Source: Vibrio echinoideorum
GTDB taxonomy: Bacteria; Pseudomonadota; Gammaproteobacteria; Enterobacterales; Vibrionaceae
Length of the DNA: 64,000 nucleotides
Reading direction: 5' to 3'
Assembly (NCBI RefSeq): GCF_024347455.1
Contig: NZ_AP025483.1
Span: 1,240,001-1,304,000, forward strand
Both the position numbers and the translations under genes were made by a program. Of this stretch, positions 25,878 through 35,450 are shown one piece after another (the first letter of the stretch is position 1; every line of letters starts with the position of its first letter). The notes under the pieces were generated by a model, which worked only from the letters and a program-made list of their open reading frames with translations, did not search any database and had not been told where the DNA came from.

Positions 25878-26789
25878 TTAAACGACTTCAATGCCATCTA
25901 GGTGACTCTTACTTTGCTGTCTTGCCGTGCTAAAGAAAGCTTGTAGGTAACGTTTGTCTTTTTCTGAGTTTCTTACCGCTGCGAATAACCTTCTTGAAAG
26001 CCCTTTGCCTAATGGTTTGCTGGCAATGAGTCCTTGCCTTGAAAATTCACTGATCGCCCAGTTTGGTAATGCTGCGACACCTAAGCCAGCTGATACCATT
26101 TGTACCAACATTAATGTGTTGTCTGCCTGTTTCCATTTCTTTGGTTCAACGCCTGCGGGTTGCAAAAAGTGTTTTACTACGTCGAGACGCTGCTTTTGAA
26201 CCGGATAAGAGAGCATCGTAATATCACTAAGATCTTGCGGTTCAATACTCGGCTTTTCGGCCAAAGGAGAGTTGATCGCGGTGATCAAGCGCATCTCAAA
26301 ATCGAAAAGCGGTTCGTAGTGAACTTCAGAACGGGGCTGTATATCGGAGGTGATCACCAAATCTAACTCACCTGCCATCAATGCCGGTAGAGGCTCAAAC
26401 CCGAACCCTGACGAGAAATCTAAGGTCACGCTTGGCCAAGCAACTTGGTACTCTTTCAACGCGGGCATTAGCCATTGGAAGCATGAGTGACACTCGATCG
26501 CCATGTGCAATCGGCCATTCACATCCTCTTTTAGGCTCGCCAACTCATTCTCTGCTTTAGCAATCTTTGGCTGTATCTCATCCGCGAGCTTAAGCAAGAT
26601 CTCACCCTCAGAGGTAAATTTCACTGGCCTAGTTTTTCGTAGGAAAAGCTGACCGCCAATACGCGCTTCAAGGTCTTTCAATTGATGAGAAAGCGCCGAC
26701 TGAGTCAGGTGAAGAGAGGTCGCAGTGGCTGTTAACGATCCGCTGTCTCTCAAGGTGGTCAATGTTCGAAGGTGTTTAAGCTCTATCAT
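25878..26789 (-). CDS. metR: LysR-type activator MetR
   Basis: A 303-residue LysR regulator, homocysteine-responsive activator of metE in enterobacteria and Vibrio. The helix-turn-helix covers about 1-60, with the effector domain from about 90. The sequence (for example MIELKHLRTLTTLRDSGSLT) and the divergent position to metE make MetR certain in practice. A palindrome TGAG-N5-CTCA overlaps its start codon at about 26787-26799, of the MetR half-site type. Confidence 0.93.
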   Translation of the reverse strand: MIELKHLRTLTTLRDSGSLTATATSLHLTQSALSHQLKDLEARIGGQLFLRKTRPVKFTSEGEILLKLADEIQPKIAKAENELASLKEDVNGRLHMAIECHSCFQWLMPALKEYQVAWPSVTLDFSSGFGFEPLPALMAGELDLVITSDIQPRSEVHYEPLFDFEMRLITAINSPLAEKPSIEPQDLSDITMLSYPVQKQRLDVVKHFLQPAGVEPKKWKQADNTLMLVQMVSAGLGVAALPNWAISEFSRQGLIASKPLGKGLSRRLFAAVRNSEKDKRYLQAFFSTARQQSKSHLDGIEVV

Positions 26790-26930
26790 GAGTATTCCTC
26801 ATATTCCCTAAGCCAATTCAATATTTCTTAATAATCACCCTACGGTGTTTTTGATCTTTTGTAAACGTCTAGATGTCCAGATGGATTTAAACTGTTCATC
26901 TTTGGATGATTCAAGATGAATATTATTAAT
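26787..26930. promoter_or_regulatory. metR-metE divergent control region with MetJ-type boxes
   Basis: Three tandem 8-mers resemble the MetJ box AGACGTCT: AAACGTCT at 26863-26870 (7 of 8), AGATGTCC at 26871-26878 (6 of 8) and AGATGGAT at 26879-26886 (5 of 8). MetJ binds such tandem boxes with S-adenosylmethionine as corepressor. A MetR-like near-palindrome TGAA-N5-TTAA occurs at about 26915-26928, and TGAG-N5-CTCA overlaps the metR start. No start site assigned. Confidence 0.65.
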
Positions 26931-27068
26931 AAACAAGATGAATATTTGGACGTTGTCCATAGATCGGATTAAGGCGATAGTTTAGCCATCCAGACGCCTT
27001 TTTGGAAAAGTGAAATCATCAAAGGCAGTCTGACCGGAATTTAAAATTATCGAATAAGGAAAAGACTC

Positions 27069-29423
27069 ATGACGACAACAACGCATATTCTTGGCTACCC
27101 ACGTATCGGCGAAAAAAGAGAACTCAAATTCACGCTCGAGAAATACTGGCGCGGTGATATCGATCAATCTGAGCTCAAGCAACTCGGCAGCGAATTAAGA
27201 AATCGTAACTGGAATGTACAAGCTGACGCGAATCTAAGCTTTGCAACTGCGGGTGACTTCGCATGGTACGATCATGTTCTAACAACGACTCTACTTCTAG
27301 GTCATGTACCAAAACGTCATACTGGTGGTTCTGAAGATGAAAAAGCCTTCCCAGATCTGGATACCTTGTTCCGTGTAGGTCGCGGTCAGTCTCAAGTTCA
27401 GTCAACTTGCTGCGGTGGTACGCATACGTCTAATGATGGCACTAAAGACAGTTCGGCTGCTTCCGACATGACGAAATGGTTCAACACCAATTACCACTAC
27501 ATTGTTCCAGAGTTCAGTAAAGACGACACCTTTGAAGTGAGCTGGCCGCAGCTGTTTGACGAAGTGAACGAAGCGATAAAAGCAGGACACAAAGTTAAGC
27601 CTGTACTTCTCGGCCCACTGTCATATTTGTACTTAGGCAAAGAAGTGGAAGAGGGCTTTGACCGCTTAACCTTGCTTCCACGTTTGCTTACTGCTTACCA
27701 AGCGATTTTGGCAAAACTCGCCAAGTTGGGCGTTGAGTGGGTGCAAATCGATGAGCCCATTCTATCTCTGGAACTTGAGACTAAGTGGGCAGATTCATTC
27801 AAGTTGGCTTATCAAGTGATTCAAGGCGATGTGAAACTATTGCTGACCACTTACTTTGATTCGGTGACTGACACGTTAGACAAGATCGTGGAACTGCCCG
27901 TCAACGGCTTACACATCGACTTGGCTGCCGCACCGCAGCAACTTGATGAGGTGGTGAATAAATTGCCACAAAATTGGGTGCTTTCTGCAGGGGCGATTAA
28001 CGGTCGCAATGTATGGCGTGCTGATTTGGCCACGCAGCTAGAGCTACTGCAGCCAGTGAAAGAGAAGCTAGGAGACAAACTGTGGGTGGCAAGTTCATGT
28101 TCGCTGCTGCATAGCCCAGTAGATTTGGAGTTAGAAGATTCGCTCAGCGAAGAAGTGAAGAGTTGGTTTGCTTTCGCGAAACAGAAAGTCACCGAGGTGA
28201 GTTTATTGGGGGCTGCATTAGATGGCGATCAAAATGCCATTTTAGCGTGTGAGACTTACAGCCAACCAATTGTTGCTCGTAAGAGCGCAACTCATGTCAA
28301 CAAGCCGCAAGTTCAAGCTCGCCTCAATATCATCACTAAAGCGTTAGCTGAGCGAAGTGCGCCTTACGCAGAACGTGCGGCGCATCAGTCTGAAGTTCTC
28401 GGCTTACCGCTGTTACCAACCACAACCATTGGTTCATTCCCACAGACCGGTGAAATTCGTGTTCAACGTAGCGCCTACCGAACCGGTCAATTGAGTGAAG
28501 CGGAATACACCACCGCACTAAAAGGTCACATTGCGGATGCAGTCAAACGTCAAGAAGCACTCGATTTGGATGTGCTTGTGCACGGTGAAGCCGAGCGCAA
28601 TGACATGGTGGAATACTTTGCAGAAAACCTAGCCGGCTTCCAAACCACCAAATTTGGTTGGGTACAAAGCTATGGTTCTCGCTGCGTAAAACCTGCGATT
28701 GTGGTTGCGGATATCGAACGTGAAAAACCAATGACGGTGGAATGGTCGACCTATGCTCAATCTCTGACTTCAAAGCAGATGAAAGGCATGCTCACTGGGC
28801 CTGTCACTATCTTGTGTTGGACATTCCCACGTGAAGACATCTCACGCAAAGAGATCACTAACCAACTGGCGTTTGCACTGCGTGATGAGGTGTCGGATTT
28901 ACAAGACGCTGGCATCAACATCATTCAAATTGATGAACCTGCCATTCGTGAAGGTTTGCCACTGAAAAAGCGCGACCACGCAGAATATCTAGAGTGGGCG
29001 GTTGATGCCTTTAAGATCTCAGCGGCGAGTGCCAAGCCAGAAACTCAGATCCATACCCATATGTGTTACAGCGAGTTCAACGAGATCATTGACTCAGTCG
29101 CTGCGCTAGATGCCGATGTGATTACCATAGAGACTTCTCGTTCGAACATGGAGCTACTGAAAGCGTTTGAAGAGTTTAACTATCCGAATGCGATTGGACC
29201 GGGTGTTTATGACATTCACTCACCAAACATTCCTTCAGAAGAGTGGATTGTTGATTTACTAAAGAAAGCGGCAGAAAAAATCCCAGCAGAACGTTTGTGG
29301 GCAAACCCTGATTGTGGTCTAAAGACGCGTAACTGGGCAGAAACAGAAGCGGCACTGACAAACCTTGTGTCGGCGACTAAGACACTGCGTAAAGAGTGGG
29401 AAGCTGCAGACGCTTTAGTATAA
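27069..29423 (+). CDS. metE: Cobalamin-independent methionine synthase
   Basis: A 784-residue MetE, which transfers a methyl group from 5-methyltetrahydrofolate (triglutamate form) to homocysteine without cobalamin. The N-terminal half starts [15 protein letters not shown]; the catalytic C-terminal barrel carries the zinc ligands in HTHMCYSEF (His, Cys), in TIETSRS (Glu) and in NPDCGLKTR (Cys). Length is slightly above E. coli's 753. Divergent from metR. A strong terminator follows. Confidence 0.96.
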   Translation: MTTTTHILGYPRIGEKRELKFTLEKYWRGDIDQSELKQLGSELRNRNWNVQADANLSFATAGDFAWYDHVLTTTLLLGHVPKRHTGGSEDEKAFPDLDTLFRVGRGQSQVQSTCCGGTHTSNDGTKDSSAASDMTKWFNTNYHYIVPEFSKDDTFEVSWPQLFDEVNEAIKAGHKVKPVLLGPLSYLYLGKEVEEGFDRLTLLPRLLTAYQAILAKLAKLGVEWVQIDEPILSLELETKWADSFKLAYQVIQGDVKLLLTTYFDSVTDTLDKIVELPVNGLHIDLAAAPQQLDEVVNKLPQNWVLSAGAINGRNVWRADLATQLELLQPVKEKLGDKLWVASSCSLLHSPVDLELEDSLSEEVKSWFAFAKQKVTEVSLLGAALDGDQNAILACETYSQPIVARKSATHVNKPQVQARLNIITKALAERSAPYAERAAHQSEVLGLPLLPTTTIGSFPQTGEIRVQRSAYRTGQLSEAEYTTALKGHIADAVKRQEALDLDVLVHGEAERNDMVEYFAENLAGFQTTKFGWVQSYGSRCVKPAIVVADIEREKPMTVEWSTYAQSLTSKQMKGMLTGPVTILCWTFPREDISRKEITNQLAFALRDEVSDLQDAGINIIQIDEPAIREGLPLKKRDHAEYLEWAVDAFKISAASAKPETQIHTHMCYSEFNEIIDSVAALDADVITIETSRSNMELLKAFEEFNYPNAIGPGVYDIHSPNIPSEEWIVDLLKKAAEKIPAERLWANPDCGLKTRNWAETEAALTNLVSATKTLRKEWEAADALV

Positions 29424-29468
29424 CGAACACTAGGGTTTGATTACCCGCTAATCCACGATGAACCACAA

Positions 29469-29495
29469 AAAAGGCCTCGCAGTGCGAGGCCTTTT
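29469..29495. terminator. Terminator between metE and aspS
   Basis: Twelve-base perfect arms AAAAGGCCTCGC / GCGAGGCCTTTT with a 3-base loop, flanked by A's and T's. Convergent genes on both sides, so it is probably bidirectional. Confidence 0.9.
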
Positions 29496-29528
29496 GGTTC
29501 TGTGCTTGTTTGAATCTCGAGCTAGAAA

Positions 29529-29927
29529 CTAGCTGCTACTTTGACATGTCTCTTTACTGATCAGCTTCTCAACGATCAATTGTCCGCGAGTGTTGCGAAT
29601 CTTGATGTTGTAAGCCAAGCCCATGTCGAGGTTTGCTCTTACTTCAGAGTTGGTGCAGTAGCTATTCACACTCATGTCTACAACTTGATTTAAAGGCTTA
29701 GCACCTTTTGCATCTTGGTTGTAGATCATCATGATTTCGATAACCGTGTTCTTTGCCAGCACGCGCATGACCGACAGCGGGCCATACTCAATCGGCAGGC
29801 CTGCGGATAAAACGCCAGCGCGATGTTGCGCCATCATTTCTAGCTGTCTTTGTTTGTCTTGTTCACTTGATGAGCTACAGCCTGCAAGCAGAACAGCGGC
29901 CAGTGAACCGATAATCCATTTTTTCAC
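29529..29927 (-). CDS. aspS: Type II secretion pilotin lipoprotein AspS
   Basis: About 132 residues. The AspS/GspS-beta pilotin brings the secretin GspD to the outer membrane. A short signal ends in the lipobox LLAGC. The mature part carries LPIEYGPLSVMRV and AKGAKPLNQV, which I recall from the Vibrio AspS family (V. cholerae VC1703, next to metE VC1704), and two Cys (SYC and ETC) that could form the disulfide. The GTG at 29927 gives a proper short signal peptide and lies one base after the stop codon of yciI, so translation is coupled; an ATG at 29957 would add an unlikely ten residues before the basic start. Confidence 0.85.
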   Translation of the reverse strand: MKKWIIGSLAAVLLAGCSSSSEQDKQRQLEMMAQHRAGVLSAGLPIEYGPLSVMRVLAKNTVIEIMMIYNQDAKGAKPLNQVVDMSVNSYCTNSEVRANLDMGLAYNIKIRNTRGQLIVEKLISKETCQSSS

Positions 29928-29928
29928 G

Positions 29929-30225
29929 TTAAAATACTTTCTTGAATGGTTTAACAATCACATTTTGGTAGACGCCAGCAGCAATGTACGGGTCTGCGTC
30001 TGCCCATGCTTGTGCATCGTCTAAAGAATTAAATTCAGCAATCACAGTAGAACCAGTGAAACCAGCTTCGCCGGGGTTATCTGAATCAATCGCTGGCATT
30101 GGACCTGCAGTTAAAAGTCGGCCTTCATCGTGAAGTGTTTGTAGGCGTTCTAGATGTTGTGGGCGAACACTTAGTCGTTTTTCTAATGAGTTTTCGACGT
30201 CTTGAGAAAAAATCACGTACCACAT
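29929..30225 (-). CDS. YciI family protein
   Basis: A 98-residue YCII-domain protein of the dimeric alpha-beta barrel type, with conserved His and Asp near the putative active site (RPQHLERL and ADADPY region). Function is unknown in most bacteria. It precedes aspS on the same strand with one base between stop and GTG. That pairing is likely operon organisation rather than functional. Confidence 0.87.
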   Translation of the reverse strand: MWYVIFSQDVENSLEKRLSVRPQHLERLQTLHDEGRLLTAGPMPAIDSDNPGEAGFTGSTVIAEFNSLDDAQAWADADPYIAAGVYQNVIVKPFKKVF

Positions 30226-30445
30226 ATTGAGATATCCTTATTTTACTTCACTGAATTTGGGGCGTTTAAATTCGCTATCTTGCTAATTTACGCGAACTAA
30301 TTGGTATTGGAAGGGCTAATGATAAGAAATTGTGAAATGGTGCTAGAGAGTTGAATGGTCTTTAGTGATTTCATTTACCGTCGCTAAAGACCGTTGCATT
30401 CGTTTGTATCGATAGAAAAGCAAAAAGTTTGCTTAGTGAAAAGTG

Positions 30446-30844
30446 CTATTTTTTAACTGGTCGAGGTTTGCCACTTTCATCAACTGCGACGTAGTTGAAT
30501 GTCGCACCACATACCTTGTAGCGATCGCCGATACCGTGATCAAGTACGGGCTTAACCCAAACTTCTAGGTCGATATTCATCGAGCTACGACCAATCTTAG
30601 TGCAGTCGCCATAAACACAGACTACATCACCAACCGATACGGGTTGTTTGAACTGGATGCTCGATACTGAAACGGTGACGATCTTGCCGTTAGAGATCTC
30701 TTTCGCCAGTATGCCACCAGCAAGGTCAAGCTGAGACATTATCCAACCACCGAATATTTGACCTGCTGCATTGGTATCAGAAGGCATCGCTAAAGTGCGA
30801 AGGAGTAAAGAACCAATCGGGTTCAAAGTTGATTGAATAGTCAT
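30446..30844 (-). CDS. yciA: Acyl-CoA thioesterase YciA
   Basis: A 132-residue hotdog-fold thioesterase that hydrolyses a broad range of acyl-CoAs. The motif AMPSDTNAAGQIFGGWIMSQLDLAGG carries the catalytic Asn/Asp region. The C-terminal PRPVKK matches the family. A weak hairpin follows at 30357-30392. Adjacent to yciB and yciI, a classic gamma-proteobacterial arrangement. Confidence 0.93.
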   Translation of the reverse strand: MTIQSTLNPIGSLLLRTLAMPSDTNAAGQIFGGWIMSQLDLAGGILAKEISNGKIVTVSVSSIQFKQPVSVGDVVCVYGDCTKIGRSSMNIDLEVWVKPVLDHGIGDRYKVCGATFNYVAVDESGKPRPVKK

Positions 30845-31011
30845 TGTAGTACTCTTGGTGGTATTGATTATCTGAAATAAAAAATAGATGTGTGATGGGT
30901 TATCGAAGTATTTGTTGCTTCACAAGCAACAAGTTACCGTCAAATAGGTGAACGAGTGGCAGCCTCAAAGAGGACGTTAATTACTCGTTTTTCCCGTACA
31001 CAAACAAATCA

Positions 31012-31042
31012 GTGGCCAATGATCGCGAGTATCATTGGCCAC
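31012..31042 (-). terminator. Hairpin downstream of yciB
   Basis: Twelve-base perfect arms GTGGCCAATGAT / ATCATTGGCCAC around a 7-base loop. On the minus strand it is followed by TGATTTGTTTG. It lies 61 bases beyond the yciB stop and likely ends its transcript. Confidence 0.65.
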
Positions 31043-31102
31043 CGGGAATCGCATATTGAGAAGAATTGTAGCAAAAAGGGGATGAGGACTCATCTCTTAG
31101 GG

Positions 31103-31687
31103 TTACTTCTCGTCGGTATTTTTGTCTGCTAGGTCTTGCTGCTTATCTTTTGCCAGAGCTTGGTCTTTTGGTAAATGTTTATAAATATAAACACCCGTTA
31201 GAAAGGTAAACGCAAAGGTTGCGATGAGAAGGCCGAACACTTTGAAGTTAACCCAAACATCTAATGGCAGGTTGAAAGCCACATAAACGTTGAGAGTGGC
31301 GCAGAGAGTAAAAAACAAAGTCCAAGCCCAGTTGATCTTGCCCCATACGGCATCAGGAAGTGAGATCTCTTTGCCCAACATGCCTTTAATTGCAGACTTG
31401 CCCATGATGTGACTTACCGTTAAGCCAATAGCAAACAGCGCGTAAACGATGGTAACTTTCCATTTTATGAAATTATCGTCGTGCAAAAAGATGGTCATGC
31501 CACCAAATACGGCAACCATCAAAAATGTGATGATCTGCATTTTCTCTACTTTCTTGTAGATGATGTACGTTAAAACGATTTGTACTGCGGAAGCAACAAT
31601 CAATGCGCCTGTAGCTGTGTAGATGTCGTACATCTTGTACAGCGCAAAGAAAATAATGAGAGGAATGAAATCAAGGATTTGCTTCAT
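31103..31687 (-). CDS. yciB: YciB/IspZ inner-membrane septation protein
   Basis: A 194-residue protein with five to six helices, the YciB (septation protein A) family, linked to cell-envelope and division integrity. The start [24 protein letters not shown] and the segment [12 protein letters not shown] are diagnostic. The C-terminus is a charged soluble tail. Usual neighbour of yciA. Confidence 0.93.
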   Translation of the reverse strand: MKQILDFIPLIIFFALYKMYDIYTATGALIVASAVQIVLTYIIYKKVEKMQIITFLMVAVFGGMTIFLHDDNFIKWKVTIVYALFAIGLTVSHIMGKSAIKGMLGKEISLPDAVWGKINWAWTLFFTLCATLNVYVAFNLPLDVWVNFKVFGLLIATFAFTFLTGVYIYKHLPKDQALAKDKQQDLADKNTDEK

Positions 31688-31797
31688 GTGGCACTGAGTA
31701 TCCAGTTAGTTGAGTTGCAGACAGTCTAACTAAAATTGCCTCGATGCTAAATAGCCCGAGACAATTGGCTGCAAAACTAATTGTGTGGAACTCAATG

Positions 31798-32046
31798 TTA
31801 CCGCATAGACGATGTTTGGTACCGGGGGATCAATTTCTTAATATCCTCAAGGTAACCTTCGCTCTTTAAGCTATCTAACGTATTTTCGAGTTCTTGTTCG
31901 CTCATGGCAAAACACGTCGATTTACCCGTCGTTAGATCGAGATAATCGTGGTATTCACGCTCTGTGAAGTGGCCGATTCTATCCATCAATAGGGTTTTAA
32001 TTCCATGGTGAATTAAGCCGTAATACGTATGTCTTTGTAAGGTCAT
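31798..32046 (-). CDS. Small conserved-looking protein of unknown function
   Basis: An 82-residue cytoplasmic protein, with a helical central part (TEREYHDYLDLTTGK then MSEQELENTLDSLKSEGYL) and no membrane segment. I do not recognise its family. It has an in-frame ATG with a purine-rich stretch (AGGAT) upstream and codon use like its neighbours, so I treat it as real. Upstream, 288 bases separate it from the next gene. Confidence 0.6.
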   Translation of the reverse strand: MTLQRHTYYGLIHHGIKTLLMDRIGHFTEREYHDYLDLTTGKSTCFAMSEQELENTLDSLKSEGYLEDIKKLIPRYQTSSMR

Positions 32047-32334
32047 AACCTATCCTCCGTGACAAGCTGCGAAGATAAAGGGGCAACCTGCTGTATATTG
32101 TTTGGGTTATCTAAGACAAAGCAATTCGAATGCCATTTTGGTCATCAAAACAGAACATTTCTCATATCAAATTGAATTGATTTTCTTTTCAACCAGTTAA
32201 AAAGAAGCACATTCTGTTCTCACCTAAACAATACGTAACTAACGTAAAATAGTTTTATTTTGAGAATCACCCAATTCTCATTCTGACGACCTACAACCGC
32301 TTTATCGTTAGTGGATTCTCAATGTTGATAGTGG

Positions 32335-33222
32335 TTAACCTACAAGCCAATCGACTAGCGTAGATAGAGACGTATTTTGGCGATTTTTGGGTTGTATTAA
32401 GAAGTAACTATTTCCAGAAAAGACACTGTCTTCGCTCACTTTGACTAGCCGACCTAAATCAATATCTTGTTTGGCAAGAGTGATGTCGCCTATTGCAATT
32501 CCAAATCCTTGAATTGCCGCGTTCATCGCTTGATCAAGTGTCGCGAATTGTTGATTATTTTTACTCGAAAGGTCATGGCTTCCTATATGTTCCAACCAAA
32601 GTCGCCAATCACTCTGCTCATTGTTAGCGTGTAACCACGTGTATTGCGCGAGTTTATGCGGCTTGATCAGAGAAGAGGAACCACTGGCAAGGTGGCTGGG
32701 TTTAATGCTTTGCGCCTGGCTGACGGGTGCGAGCTGTTCGTTGAACAAGAGTTGGCTAACAATTGATTGTTGGCTTGGTTTTTTTCCATAGGTAATGACG
32801 GCATCGAACGGGTCAAAGCTCGGCTCAAAAACATGCTTGATGGTAGAAGTGAGCTCAACATCAATTTCAGGGTATGCCTCTTGAAAAGACATCAGTTTTG
32901 GCAGTAACCAAGAGGTAATGCAGCTCGGCGCGTTGAGCTTAATTTTGGAAGGGGAGCTCGCCACTTGGTTCAGAGCGGATTGCAGTTGCTGAATCGTATC
33001 TTGGATGAGTGGAACCAGTTCTTCTCCTTTGGGTGTTAATGACAACCCGCGAGCATGACGATAGAAAAGGTCGCACCCAAGACTTTCTTCAAACGACAAA
33101 ACTTGGCGACTCACCGCGCCTTGCGTGACATTGAGTTCATGTGCTGCGCGTGTGAAGTTGAGGTGCTTTGCCGTTGACAGAAACGCGATCAAGGTTTTTG
33201 TTGAAGGTAGCGTGTTGTTCAT
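32335..33222 (-). CDS. LysR-family regulator, GcvA-like
   Basis: A 295-residue LysR regulator of the GcvA/AmpR-like group (LSTAKHLNFTRAAHELNVTQGAVSRQV helix-turn-helix; effector domain from about 90 to 290). It diverges from the aminotransferase and binding-protein genes that begin 181 bases away, and so probably controls them. Effector unknown. Confidence 0.88.
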   Translation of the reverse strand: MNNTLPSTKTLIAFLSTAKHLNFTRAAHELNVTQGAVSRQVLSFEESLGCDLFYRHARGLSLTPKGEELVPLIQDTIQQLQSALNQVASSPSKIKLNAPSCITSWLLPKLMSFQEAYPEIDVELTSTIKHVFEPSFDPFDAVITYGKKPSQQSIVSQLLFNEQLAPVSQAQSIKPSHLASGSSSLIKPHKLAQYTWLHANNEQSDWRLWLEHIGSHDLSSKNNQQFATLDQAMNAAIQGFGIAIGDITLAKQDIDLGRLVKVSEDSVFSGNSYFLIQPKNRQNTSLSTLVDWLVG

Positions 33223-33403
33223 GTCTACACCTATGAATTTTAATCATGCCTATTATGTAATTATTTCGATTCATTTATCAATAGCGTTCTGTTTGAATGT
33301 AAATACTTACTCATCATTTGTGATTCAATATGTGTATAAGCTACATATTTTGAATATGAAGGCAATGATGAAGACATTGTGATTAAGTGAAAGGGATAGC
33401 TTT

Positions 33404-34555
33404 TTGACATCTTTTATTGATAATTTAGTGCCTCAGGCTGTAAAAAAATTAATACCTTATCAATCAGCAAGAAGAATTGGTGGTGACGGACGTGTTTGGT
33501 TAAACGCTAACGAATTGGAAAGCTCGTTGTTTGAAGGAGAACCTAGTCATAACCGCTATCCAGATTTTCTACCGCAAGATATTGCTAAGGCTTACCAAGC
33601 TTATTGTGGAACTGATGCCGAGACGGTAGCTGTTCGTGGAGCAGACGAAGCGATTGATTTGCTGATCAGAACATTCTGTAAACCAGCGAGCGACAATATA
33701 CTGATTTGCTCACCAACGTATGCGATGTATGAGTTTTGTGCCGATGCATTGGCGATTGAAACACTCGACTCGCCATTACAAGAAGACTTTAATCTTAATG
33801 TCGCCGATATTGTGCAGAAATCTGAACTGGTTAATCTTGTCTTTCTTTGTTCACCAAACAACCCTACTGGTAACGTGATTCCAAAAGTAGACCTCATTGA
33901 GGTACTGGAGGGAACTGTGGGCAAATCGCTAGTGGTGGTTGATGAAGCATATATTGAATTTGAACCCCATACATCGGCAGTGAGCCTCATTGAGCGTTAT
34001 CCGCATCTAGTCGTGATTCGTACTTTATCTAAAGCATTTGGATTAGCAGCAGTACGTTGTGGCTTTATTTTGGCTAGTCCTAACGTGATGCAATATGTAT
34101 CTAAGCTGATTCCCCCATACCCAATGCCAGATTGTTCTTCTCAGATCGTATTAGAAGCTTTGTCTGATGAGCGTGTTGCTGTGATGAAAGAGGCGACCGC
34201 TAAACTGGTTGAGATTCGTAATCAGTTCGCTGTTGCGTTAACCCAGTTCGACTTTATTGAATATGTTTATCCGTCATCGACCAACTTCATTTTGTTACGT
34301 CAAAAATCGGGGCATGAACTGTTTAGCGTATTGACGAAGGATGGCATTGTAACAAGGAACCAAAACCACGAACCTGCATTGCGTAACTGTGTTCGGATCA
34401 CTATTGGTAGCCCTGAGAGCATGGCTGAAGTGATAGCGTCACTAGCAAGCTACCAAACCGAGTTGCAACAGACTCAACAAGATCAGCAAAAACGACAGCA
34501 TCAACAAGATCAATATATAGAAACTCAATCTCAACTCGATAAAGATCATATCTAG
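33404..34555 (+). CDS. HisC-like class I/II aminotransferase
   Basis: A 383-residue PLP aminotransferase of the histidinol-phosphate aminotransferase type. The Schiff-base lysine is Lys210 (RTLSKAFG), with SPNNPTGN and VVDEAYIEF in the cofactor site. A TTG start at 33404 is preceded by AAGGGA seven bases away; no ATG suits the N-terminus. The last 30 residues or so form a Gln-rich tail absent from ordinary HisC. The his operon is not here, so this is a paralogue working on another amino acid, maybe a basic one given the downstream binding protein (next gene 10 bases after the stop). Confidence 0.83.
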   Translation: MTSFIDNLVPQAVKKLIPYQSARRIGGDGRVWLNANELESSLFEGEPSHNRYPDFLPQDIAKAYQAYCGTDAETVAVRGADEAIDLLIRTFCKPASDNILICSPTYAMYEFCADALAIETLDSPLQEDFNLNVADIVQKSELVNLVFLCSPNNPTGNVIPKVDLIEVLEGTVGKSLVVVDEAYIEFEPHTSAVSLIERYPHLVVIRTLSKAFGLAAVRCGFILASPNVMQYVSKLIPPYPMPDCSSQIVLEALSDERVAVMKEATAKLVEIRNQFAVALTQFDFIEYVYPSSTNFILLRQKSGHELFSVLTKDGIVTRNQNHEPALRNCVRITIGSPESMAEVIASLASYQTELQQTQQDQQKRQHQQDQYIETQSQLDKDHI

Positions 34556-34565
34556 GATGGCAATG

Positions 34566-35339
34566 ATGAAAAAGATAATACTAGGACTCGCTTGCGCAGC
34601 TGCTTTACTTGGTACAACGGTACAGGCGAAAGAGATCCGTTTAGCGTCAGATTTTACGTATCCGCCATTCAACTATAAAAACAGCGATGGTGTGCCTGTA
34701 GGGTTTGATATTGAAATAGCTGACGCTCTGTGCGAGCGAGCAAAGCTAGATTGCACTTGGGTTTCACAAAGTTGGGATTCATTGATTCCAAGCTTATTAG
34801 CAAGGAAGTCAGACGTGATCATGGCTTCTATGCGCATTACCGAAGAACGTAAAAACAAGATTTTGTTTACAGATAAGTATTACCAAACTCCCGCAGTGTT
34901 TGTTGCCGCTAAAAGTGCAAAGTTTGATATTGATAAGCAAGGTCTCGATGGTAAAACTATTGGAGTTCAACAAGGAACGATTCACGATCGCTACGTAACA
35001 GACAAGTTTGGCGATGTGGCAAACATTAAGCGTTATACCGGCCAAGATGAAGTTTATCTGGATCTGCAAAACGGCCGTCTAGATCTAACCTTCGGCAACT
35101 CAGATCAACTGTCATTGGCTTTCTTAGATAAGAAAGAAGGTGAGGGTTTTGAATTTAAAGGCAAAGCAGTAACCGATAAAGCCTATATTGGTGAGGGTAC
35201 TGCACTGGCACTCAGAAAGCAGGATTCGAAGTTAGCTAAGCAATTCAACGCTGCGATTGAAGAGATCAGAGCGAATGGTACCTATGACAAAATCGCCGCT
35301 AAGTACTTTACGTTTGATATCTATGGCAGTGATTTATAG
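34566..35339 (+). CDS. Basic amino acid-type ABC binding protein (HisJ/ArgT family)
   Basis: About 257 residues, a periplasmic family-3 solute-binding protein. The signal peptide ends VQAKE. The mature start has RLASDFTYPPFNYK, with the FTYPPF and DIEIADALCERA regions common to lysine/arginine/ornithine and histidine binding proteins. Start codons ATG are possible at 34557, 34563 and 34566; the AGGA at 34554-34557 fits the last best. No ABC permease or ATPase gene is adjacent, so it is an orphan; it may donate to a permease elsewhere or serve as a sensor. It is in a unit with the HisC-like gene. Confidence 0.85.
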   Translation: MKKIILGLACAAALLGTTVQAKEIRLASDFTYPPFNYKNSDGVPVGFDIEIADALCERAKLDCTWVSQSWDSLIPSLLARKSDVIMASMRITEERKNKILFTDKYYQTPAVFVAAKSAKFDIDKQGLDGKTIGVQQGTIHDRYVTDKFGDVANIKRYTGQDEVYLDLQNGRLDLTFGNSDQLSLAFLDKKEGEGFEFKGKAVTDKAYIGEGTALALRKQDSKLAKQFNAAIEEIRANGTYDKIAAKYFTFDIYGSDL

Positions 35340-35422
35340 CCACAAATTAGACCGCTTTCTTTTAGATACAACTTAACGAATGGGGTGGTTTCAGTTGATT
35401 GAAACCTTCTCTGTGAGAACTT

Positions 35423-35450
35423 AATCCGAGGGCAAGTTAGCTCTCGGATT
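35423..35450 (+). terminator. Terminator after the binding-protein gene
   Basis: Eight-base arms AATCCGAG / CTCGGATT with a 12-base loop, followed by TTCTATTCT. Situated 84 bases after the binding-protein stop. Confidence 0.6.

Noticed and set aside
33404..34555. Histidine biosynthesis gene hisC
   Set aside because: The fold matches, but no other his genes are present, the gene pairs with a binding protein and LysR regulator, and the protein has an extra Gln-rich tail, so I treat it as a paralogue.
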